From Streptomyces sp. AcH 505 (GTDB lineage: Bacteria; Actinomycetota; Actinomycetes; Streptomycetales; Streptomycetaceae), in assembly GCF_000818175.1 (NCBI RefSeq), contig NZ_JTIY01000001.1, forward strand, positions 6,147,792-6,188,169: a stretch of 40,378 bases of DNA. The letters are read 5' to 3'. The translations under genes were made by a program, and so were the position numbers. The notes under the pieces were generated by a model. The model saw only the letters and a program-made list of their open reading frames with translations. It ran no database searches and was not told where the DNA came from. Below are positions 34,345-40,378 of the stretch, one piece after another (the first letter of the stretch is position 1; every line of letters starts with the position of its first letter).

Positions 34345-34511
34345 GAAAAAGTCCTCCTGCGGAAAATGCGTCGTGATGCGAGTGCGCGGCGGGCATACCG
34401 GCGCTGGTCCTTCGGCCGGTACAACCGTGCCGGCCGCACCCCCTGTTCCCGGCGCGACCAGCACGTCGAAGCGCCAGGCGCGTCGTGGCCTGGGCCGACG
34501 CCCGACATGAC

Positions 34512-34547
34512 GGTACCGGGGCCACCACGCTCGGTAGCCCCGGCACC
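34512..34547 (-). terminator. Terminator of the GH95/beta-helix operon
   Basis: GGTACCGGGGC (34512-34522) and GCCCCGGCACC (34537-34547) pair over 11 bp with one mismatch. It lies 40 nt after the GH95-like gene stop. The remaining gap between 34345 and 34586 shows nothing else but the deacetylase promoter region, where I found no clear boxes. Confidence 0.5.
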
Positions 34548-34586
34548 CCGGTTCGCCTACGGCCGCGCGCCGTCAGCCGCCGCGCG

Positions 34587-37500
34587 TCAGCCGTACACCT
34601 GCATCTCGTAGAGCGAGTAGCCCCACTGTCCCGACAGCTGGCTGCCCTTCATGCGGACGTATCTCGCCTGCCCGCTCACCGGGATCTTCTCCGTACCTCC
34701 CGAGGCGTTGGTGCGGGTGGCGAGGTCGTGCCAGGTGGTGCCGTCCGTCGACCCCTGCAGCGCGTACGCCTTCGCGTACGACGCTTCCCACAGCAGGTCC
34801 ACCTCGGAGAGGCTGTACGTGGCACCGAGGTCCACCTGGATCCAGCTGTTCGGGTCCTGGCTGGCGCTCCACCGGGTGTTCAGGTCCCCGTCGACGGCCT
34901 TGGCGGCCGACTGGTCGGCGCCGGACTGGGACGAGGCCGTCGCCGGCTTGCCCTGGGCCAGGTTGGTCCTCGGGGCGCTCATGGTGAGGTTGACGGTCAC
35001 GGTCTTGCCGGCCTGGAGCGGCAGCACACGTGCGATGTTGCCCAGCGGGGAACTCTGCACGGTCACGCCGTCGGCGGTGATCGAGGAAATGCCCGAGCGC
35101 TGGATCAGCGTCAGGTTCTGGTTGATCTTCGAGGTCAGCGTCACCTTCGCCGTGTGGGCCTTGGTGTCCCAGGCCAGGTTGTCGATGGTGAACTGGCTCT
35201 TGCCGAGCATCCCGGAGACGGACCCCTTGTCCAGGCCCTTCGGCAGCCCCGGCAGCAGCTCCAGCGTGCCGGGCTTGGTGGCGGCCAGCATCTCCATCAT
35301 CACCGTGGGCACGGAGTTGACGACGTCCGTGGCGAAGGTGTTGTGGTTGTTGTAGTGGGACGTCGCCATGCTGCTGTAGTAGTAGTCGTCCTTGGCGAAG
35401 CGCAGCAGCTTCGCGCCCACCGAGTCGGGCATGTCGAGGTCGGCCGCGATCAGGGCCCCGTGCAGCAGCCCGTGTCCCGCGTTCTCGTACGCGCCCTGGT
35501 CCTTCTTCTGCAGGAAGACCTGCGCGGCCTTGAACTGGGCGGAGTTGGTCTCCGGAGTGATCTCGCGATACGGCCACACCGGCAGCAGGCCGCTGGAGTG
35601 GCGGTGCTGGTAGTTGTTCTTGTTCGCCAGGTCGGGCCACGCCCACTCGGCCAGCGCACCGTCGTTGTTGATCAGGTACGGCGGCAGGTGGTCCAGTTTC
35701 TCCTGCCAGACCGGGATCTTGTCGGCGTCGCGGCCGAGGGTCTTCGCGGTCTGGATCAGCGTCGTCAGCGCGAACTTGGCGCCGGAGATGTCGTAGACGG
35801 AGTTGACGGCCAGCGGCACCCCGCCCGGCGGGGTGTTCTCCGGCGAGACGGAACCGGCGAATATGTAGTTACCGTTGACGTCCTTCTTGGTGAGGAAGTC
35901 CTCGTAGAAGTCGCCCATGTCGCGGATCAGCGGGTAGTACTTGTCGGCCAGGAACGTGGTGTCCCCGGTGACCTGGTAGTGCTCCCAGAACGGTTCGAGC
36001 AGCCAGGACTCCCCGCCGGTCACGTACTGGTACGGGTAGTCGAAGTTGATGTTGGAGATCAGGCCCTCGCCGTTCGGGGTGTTGCCGCCGGTGAGCATGC
36101 CCCGGGTGCCGAGGAGCTTTTTGGCGTTGGTCTCGAAGTCCTTCTGCCATTGCTGGTTGAGCCAGAAGTAACCCGCCATGGCCTCCGGCATGTTGCCGAT
36201 GTTGCCGCCGGAGATCTGCAGGTTGAGGTTGGCGTCCAGATGGTAGTAGCCGTCCCAGCCGACGTTGCTGTCACCCGTCCAGTTGCCGAGCAGGTCGGGG
36301 GCTTGTGTGGGCCCGCTGGAGCCGAGCAGATGGTAGCGGCCGGCGTAGAACATCCGCTCGTACAGCGCCGGGACCGGCGTGGACGAGGACTTCTGCTCGG
36401 CGAGCAGCTGCTCGGTGGACTTCGCGCGGTCGGCGGGAGTGGCGCCGAAGTCGACCGAGACCCGGCCGAAGATCGAACTGTGCGCGCTCGTGTGCCGGTT
36501 GAGCAGGGTGGAGTAGTCGCTGCTGAGCCCGGCGAGCTTCTGCCGGAGCAGGTTCTTGCTCCACTCCTGCTCGGCCGGGACACCACCGTTGTACGTGCCG
36601 TTGTAGCGCTGGGTCAGCGACAGCAGGAGTACGTAACTGGCGTTCGCGACGGTCACCTTGCCGTTGCTGATGGTCTTGGTGCCGTCGGTGACGATACGGG
36701 TGACGCCCTCGTAGCCGGCGTTGTAGCTGCCGCTCGGGTACTTGACCCGCAGGTTCAGATAGTCGGTGGTGGAGTTGTCGGTGGAGGTGACGCCCTTGTT
36801 GAGGAGGTTCATCGCCGGGTCGATGGACAGGCCCAGGGTCAGGGTCTCCTTCTGGCCCGCGGGCGCCGCCTGGTACTGGACGGTGGCGCCGTCGGTGCGG
36901 GACACGAACGAGTCCCGTTCCCACGCACCCTTGTTGTCGGCCCAGTTGACCTTCACCACGCCGTTCGCGTAGTCGGTGGAGCGGACGTAGTCGCTGATCG
37001 GTCCCGCGTCCGGCATCGCGACGGTCATCTTGTAGCCGGGGTGCTTGCTGCCCTCGCCGCCGCCCTGGTAGCCCTGCACGTCGGCGGCGAGCTGGTTGGC
37101 CTGCTGGTACTGGCCGGAGATCAGCTCGTCGCGGATCGTGTTGATGTTGTCCTGGCTGACGGTGTTGAAGGTGCGGTGCGGGCGCGCCTCGGACCGCGCC
37201 ATGAAGAAGTCCTTGTCGTCGAAGACGACCGTGTCGTCGCGCGGGTTGCCGAAGACGATGACACCCTGCTTGCCGTTGCCGGCCAGCAGCCCGTTCTGCC
37301 AGTCGCCGTACGTCGTCGGGTAGGTGGTGGACGGCGCCACGGTCGGCGAGCCGACGGCCGCGCCGCCGCTGCCGCCGCTCCCGGTGCCGTAGACCGCGAA
37401 CTCCCACAGGGAGTAGCCGTACTGGGTGGCGGCCGTGACACCCTGCATCCGCACGTAGTGCGCCGACTTGTTGACGGCGACGGTCTCGGTGCCGCCGGTG

Positions 37501-37940
37501 CCGCTCGTCGTGGAGTAGGCGTCGGTCCAGTGCACCGAGTCGTCGGACGTCTGGAGCTTGTACGCCTTCGCGTACGCGGCCTCCCAGGTCAGCGCGACGG
37601 ACGAGACCGTGTACGCGCCGCCGAGGTCGACGTAGATCCAGGCGCCGGGATCGTTGCTGTGGTCGCTCGACCAGCGGGTGCCGGTGTTGCCGTCGATGGC
37701 GCTGGACGCCACGTGGTCGCCGTCCTGGAACGAGGCGACGGCGTGGGCGCCGGGATTGCGGGCGAGGTTGACGGGGGTGTCGGCGGCGCTCGACGGGGAC
37801 GCCTGCAACGCCATGGTGAGCAGGAGGAAGAAGGTCACGGCGACGCCGAGCAGCTTTCTCCCCGTGTGCGGTGTGCGGGATTTGACGACGATCGTGCGGG
37901 ATTCGGTCATGGGTGATCGGGTCATGGGGGATTCGGTCAT
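34587..37940 (-). CDS. Secreted GH95-like glycoside hydrolase with two CBM32 modules
   Basis: Exported protein of 1117 aa. A long basic N-terminus precedes a signal core (LLGVAVTFFLLLTMALQA) and a cleavage-like SSAAD. Domains: discoidin/CBM32 (about 55-185), GH95 N-terminal domain (about 205-470, WQNGLLAGNGKQGVIVFGNP), helical barrel (about 470-870), C-terminal sheet, and a second CBM32 (about 990-1117). The substrate-site stretch DANLNLQ and the acid region SVSPEN match GH95 fucosidases. HRHSSGLL is also present. But the segment usually reading D-x-x-TGWS is ENAGHGLL here, so the base residue may be lost or shifted. Alpha-L-fucosidase or alpha-galactosidase activity is the family expectation. 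It starts 13 nt after the beta-helix gene stop, with GAGGGG upstream. Confidence 0.8.
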   Translation of the reverse strand: MTESPMTRSPMTESRTIVVKSRTPHTGRKLLGVAVTFFLLLTMALQASPSSAADTPVNLARNPGAHAVASFQDGDHVASSAIDGNTGTRWSSDHSNDPGAWIYVDLGGAYTVSSVALTWEAAYAKAYKLQTSDDSVHWTDAYSTTSGTGGTETVAVNKSAHYVRMQGVTAATQYGYSLWEFAVYGTGSGGSGGAAVGSPTVAPSTTYPTTYGDWQNGLLAGNGKQGVIVFGNPRDDTVVFDDKDFFMARSEARPHRTFNTVSQDNINTIRDELISGQYQQANQLAADVQGYQGGGEGSKHPGYKMTVAMPDAGPISDYVRSTDYANGVVKVNWADNKGAWERDSFVSRTDGATVQYQAAPAGQKETLTLGLSIDPAMNLLNKGVTSTDNSTTDYLNLRVKYPSGSYNAGYEGVTRIVTDGTKTISNGKVTVANASYVLLLSLTQRYNGTYNGGVPAEQEWSKNLLRQKLAGLSSDYSTLLNRHTSAHSSIFGRVSVDFGATPADRAKSTEQLLAEQKSSSTPVPALYERMFYAGRYHLLGSSGPTQAPDLLGNWTGDSNVGWDGYYHLDANLNLQISGGNIGNMPEAMAGYFWLNQQWQKDFETNAKKLLGTRGMLTGGNTPNGEGLISNINFDYPYQYVTGGESWLLEPFWEHYQVTGDTTFLADKYYPLIRDMGDFYEDFLTKKDVNGNYIFAGSVSPENTPPGGVPLAVNSVYDISGAKFALTTLIQTAKTLGRDADKIPVWQEKLDHLPPYLINNDGALAEWAWPDLANKNNYQHRHSSGLLPVWPYREITPETNSAQFKAAQVFLQKKDQGAYENAGHGLLHGALIAADLDMPDSVGAKLLRFAKDDYYYSSMATSHYNNHNTFATDVVNSVPTVMMEMLAATKPGTLELLPGLPKGLDKGSVSGMLGKSQFTIDNLAWDTKAHTAKVTLTSKINQNLTLIQRSGISSITADGVTVQSSPLGNIARVLPLQAGKTVTVNLTMSAPRTNLAQGKPATASSQSGADQSAAKAVDGDLNTRWSASQDPNSWIQVDLGATYSLSEVDLLWEASYAKAYALQGSTDGTTWHDLATRTNASGGTEKIPVSGQARYVRMKGSQLSGQWGYSLYEMQVYG

Positions 37941-37949
37941 GGGGATTCG
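37896..37949 (-). repeat. 15-bp tandem repeat covering the start codon of the GH95-like gene
   Basis: Three in-frame copies of an ATGACC-GAATCC-CCC-type unit start at 37940, 37925 and 37910 (minus strand), and a partial fourth lies just upstream. Each copy contains an ATG, so the protein begins MTESP-MTRSP-MTESR. Any of the three ATGs could start translation. Confidence 0.75.
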
Positions 37950-37953
37950 CCCC

Positions 37954-40378
37954 TCAGCTTCCGTTGGCGGTGACGCGCAGGGACGAGATGGCGTCGTTGT
38001 TGCCGGTGGCGGTCAGGTTCGGGGTGTCGCCGGTGAACTTCCAGGCGGCGCCGGAGAATCCGGCGTCGGCGTAGCCGGTCACGGTGGAGCCGGCCGGGAC
38101 CCGGAGCGACGAGATGGAGTCGTTGGCGATGCCCTTGGCCTGGAGCGCCGGCAGGTCGTAGTCGCCGGGCCCGAAGGCGGCCGAGGTACCGGTGTAGTTG
38201 GCGTCGCCGTAGACGGTGGCGTTGCTGGTGCCCGTGCCGCCGACGGGTGTCCCGTAGATCTCGAACTCGTAGAGCGAGTAGCCGTATGCGGTGGCGGGCG
38301 TGACGCCCTGCATCCGTACGTAGCGGGCGCTCTTGCCCACGCCGACCGTCTCGGTGCCGCCCTGGCCGTTGGTCGTCGAGTAGGCGTCGGTCCAGTCGGA
38401 CGCGTTGTCCGAGACCTGGATCTTGTACGCCTTCCCGTATGCGGCCTCCCAGTTGAGTACGGCGGTGGACAGCGCGTACCGCGCGCCGAGGTCGACGTAG
38501 ATCCAGGCGTTCGGGTCGTTGTTGTGGTCACTCGACCAGCGCGACGAGCCGTTGCCGTCGATGGCGTTGGACGCCAGGTAGCTGCCGTCCTGATAGGAGG
38601 CGACGGCCTTGGCGTCGGCGCCGAGCGACAGGTTCACCGGAGTGCCGGCCGGTGGGGCCGGCGGGGTGGGTACGGTCTGGCCGGCCGGCGGCCACAGGGT
38701 GAGGGAGTTGCCGCCGTTGTGTGCGGTGGCGAAAGGACCGGCCATCGTGTCGGTGGCGCTGACCTGTTGGCCGAAGAAGTCCGTGGTCACATCGGCCTGG
38801 ATGGACTGGTTGGCCAGCGGGATGTTGCCGACCCTGGCCCGCGTGACCGGGGTGTTGCCGTGGATGCCGGACGCGTCCAGGTCGAAGGTGAGCGACAGCT
38901 GGGTGTTCGTCGCCGCGTACCGGACGTTGGAGACCGTGCCGGTGGAATTGCCCTCCTTCACCTGGGTCTTGTCCGTGGCGTTCTCCGGCAGCGTCGAGCC
39001 CTGGACCAGGTTGTTGTACCAGAAGAACTTCTCGGGCGAGGTGAGCGCGCTGGTCTCGTTCATCGTGCCCGGCTGGAAGTAGTACGCCTCACGGCCGCTG
39101 CCGTCGTGGTGGATGGCGCCGTTGTCGACGAAGAGGTTGTTGGCGAAGACGATGCCGGTCGCGTCCAGGGTGCGGATGTCGCTGTTGCCGATGAAGACGT
39201 TGTTGTCCACCAGGACGGGGCCGAAGACGGCCTCGGCGTAGTAGCCCCAGGGGCTGTTCATCACGATGTTGCCGGTGACACGGACGTTCTGGCTGCCCCA
39301 GTCGGTCCAGATGCCGGCCGAGTTGCCGCCCTTGGAGTTCTTGACGTAATTGCCCTTGATCAGGCCCTCGTTCATGTAGTGGACCTTGATCGGGGCGGTC
39401 TCCGCCCCGCTGAACTCGTCGCGGTAGTTGGTGTCCTCGATCCTGTTGTAGAGGATCTGGGAGTGCCAGGAGAAGACGCCCGCGATGCCCGACTGGCCGC
39501 ATTTCGCGATGTAGTTGTTGCGCACGATGTGCGAGCCGTAAGCGGCGGTGTTGTGGAAGTCCGTGCGCGCTGTGCCGGGGCGGTTGCCCGCCCAGGTGTC
39601 GTTGCTCAGACCGATGTCGATGCCGATCGTCCTGGCGTTGATGACGATGTTGTTCTCGATGATCCACTTCAGCCCGCCGTAGACGCTGATCGCGCCGGCC
39701 TGCCTGCGGTCGGGGCTGTCGGGGAAGTCCGAGTAGGTGTTGGCCGCCTGCTTGATCGTGAAGCCGTTGAGGGTGATGTAGCCGAGGCCCCACACGTCGG
39801 GCGCGAAGACCTGCCGGCGGACGTTGAGCTCGGCGAGCCGGGCGTTGGGGTCGGCGCCGTTGAAGTTGGCCCAGACGGTGGTGCTGGTCGAACCGACCTC
39901 GGAGTACCAGGTGTTGGCCGCGCCCTGCACCGTACTGAGCGACGGCTTCTCGCGGTACGCGCTCTCGTCCAGATAGACGTCACCTGCGGTGTAGCCGGCG
40001 AAGGTGCCCCCGCCGCCGCCGTTCGGCTGCCCCTGGGCATACGGGTTCCAGTCGCCGAAGTAGCTGTTGGGCAGCGTGACGCTCCAGACGTCGCCGCTGC
40101 CGCGGGTCCAGGAGTTGATCTCCTCGGAGCCCTTGACGGCGACCTCACCGTCGCCGGCGTTGGTGTACGTGATCCGGTGCTGCTCGTCCGTGCCGCCGCG
40201 CGCGGGCTTGACCGTCTCGCGGTACAGCCCGGCGTGCACCACCACGGTGTCGCCGGGCTGTGCGACCTGCGCGGCGTGGTTGATCGTCAGATACGGGGAG
40301 GCCTGCGTGCCCGCGTTGCCGTCGTTGCCGTTCTTGGCCACATGGATGGCGCGCGCCGCGGCGGCGGCGTGCGCCGGG
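37954..40378 (-). CDS. Secreted right-handed beta-helix protein with CBM32 and crystallin-like module (5' end cut)
   Basis: About 807 codons are visible; the gene enters from the right edge, so its signal peptide is missing. The visible part starts in AAAAARAIHVAKNGND, typical of a mature enzyme start. About 520 residues of parallel beta-helix follow, with repeated N-N-x-I/V steps (ENNIVINAR, RNNYIAKCG, VDNNVFIGNS, ANNLFVDNG). Then come a beta-rich domain, a Pro-rich hinge (PTPPAPPAG), a CBM32 module and a beta/gamma-crystallin-like domain (YGDANYTGTSAAFGPGDYDL). The start of the helix (IEVKGSEEINSW-like) resembles GH120/GH141-type glycosidases. A polysaccharide lyase is also possible. First visible gene of the operon with the GH95-like enzyme. 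Confidence 0.78.
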   Translation of the reverse strand, partial: PAHAAAAARAIHVAKNGNDGNAGTQASPYLTINHAAQVAQPGDTVVVHAGLYRETVKPARGGTDEQHRITYTNAGDGEVAVKGSEEINSWTRGSGDVWSVTLPNSYFGDWNPYAQGQPNGGGGGTFAGYTAGDVYLDESAYREKPSLSTVQGAANTWYSEVGSTSTTVWANFNGADPNARLAELNVRRQVFAPDVWGLGYITLNGFTIKQAANTYSDFPDSPDRRQAGAISVYGGLKWIIENNIVINARTIGIDIGLSNDTWAGNRPGTARTDFHNTAAYGSHIVRNNYIAKCGQSGIAGVFSWHSQILYNRIEDTNYRDEFSGAETAPIKVHYMNEGLIKGNYVKNSKGGNSAGIWTDWGSQNVRVTGNIVMNSPWGYYAEAVFGPVLVDNNVFIGNSDIRTLDATGIVFANNLFVDNGAIHHDGSGREAYYFQPGTMNETSALTSPEKFFWYNNLVQGSTLPENATDKTQVKEGNSTGTVSNVRYAATNTQLSLTFDLDASGIHGNTPVTRARVGNIPLANQSIQADVTTDFFGQQVSATDTMAGPFATAHNGGNSLTLWPPAGQTVPTPPAPPAGTPVNLSLGADAKAVASYQDGSYLASNAIDGNGSSRWSSDHNNDPNAWIYVDLGARYALSTAVLNWEAAYGKAYKIQVSDNASDWTDAYSTTNGQGGTETVGVGKSARYVRMQGVTPATAYGYSLYEFEIYGTPVGGTGTSNATVYGDANYTGTSAAFGPGDYDLPALQAKGIANDSISSLRVPAGSTVTGYADAGFSGAAWKFTGDTPNLTATGNNDAISSLRVTANGS

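Noticed and set aside
34485..37916. A 1143-codon open frame on the plus strand across the GH95-like gene
   Set aside because: It is a mirror of the minus-strand gene caused by high GC3. Its translation is rich in V, R, G and L with no domain, while the minus strand gives a coherent multi-domain secreted protein.

Overview
The window is high-GC actinobacterial DNA and almost certainly Streptomyces. It has strong G/C third-position bias, GTG starts, AGGAGG-type ribosome sites, an ergothioneine operon, a DasABC-like sugar importer with no ATPase gene, an RmdA-type c-di-GMP enzyme, ornithine-lipid genes and many secreted carbohydrate-active enzymes. I see no phage, transposase, integrase, CRISPR array, rRNA or tRNA, and it looks like a chromosomal segment. 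About 33 protein genes can be supported, two of them cut by the window edges.

Layout. (1) 1-4.5 kb: the start of a secreted protein (minus strand), a secreted-repeat lipoprotein, then a SAM methyltransferase translationally coupled to a PAS-GGDEF-EAL protein (RmdA type). (2) 4.5-8.9 kb: a LysR regulator divergent from sdhC-sdhA-sdhB, a Streptomyces succinate dehydrogenase/fumarate reductase of the single-membrane-subunit type. The 82-bp gap holds a perfect T-N11-A dyad centred about -66 from a leaderless sdhC promoter. (3) 8.9-12.4 kb: a luciferase-like monooxygenase, dodecin, and a 14-TM MFS exporter. (4) 12.4-20.9 kb: a glycan-utilisation locus laid out like dasR-dasABC-dasD: GntR/HutC regulator, lipoprotein sugar-binding protein, two permeases, cytoplasmic GH20 hexosaminidase, secreted CBM3-GH16 enzyme, and a second binding protein with its own promoter. 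Several TGGTC/GACCA-type repeats lie in the two promoter regions. (5) 21.0-22.8 kb: olsB-olsA-like acyltransferases for ornithine lipid. (6) 22.6-27.1 kb: egtA-egtB-egtC-egtD on the minus strand, all overlapping, with no egtE. (7) 27.2-30.3 kb: a bacterial PARG-like protein, an orphan PemK/MazF-fold protein, a small unknown protein and a beta-ketoadipyl-CoA-type thiolase. (8) 30.4-34.3 kb: thioredoxin, an FAD disulfide oxidoreductase with an altered C-terminal motif, a YcxB-like membrane protein, a gene-poor stretch, and a PIG-L/LmbE deacetylase. (9) 34.6-40.4 kb: two large secreted enzymes in one minus-strand operon, a GH95-like protein and a right-handed beta-helix protein, sharing closely related discoidin/CBM32 modules.

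How the genes may work together. Region 4 is a self-contained pathway by inference: the secreted GH16 enzyme cuts a polymer, a binding protein and permeases import a hexosamine-containing oligosaccharide (ATPase supplied elsewhere, MsiK-like), and the cytoplasmic GH20 cleaves it, under the GntR regulator. It is the best candidate here for an undescribed system, because the GH16 substrate and the reason for two binding proteins are not evident. Region 9 is a second polymer-degrading unit, perhaps for fucosylated or pectic material. Redox chemistry also recurs: ergothioneine, thioredoxin, flavin storage, a mycothiol-type deacetylase and the FAD oxidoreductase. Intergenic regions are mostly closed by strong GC-rich hairpins between convergent genes.
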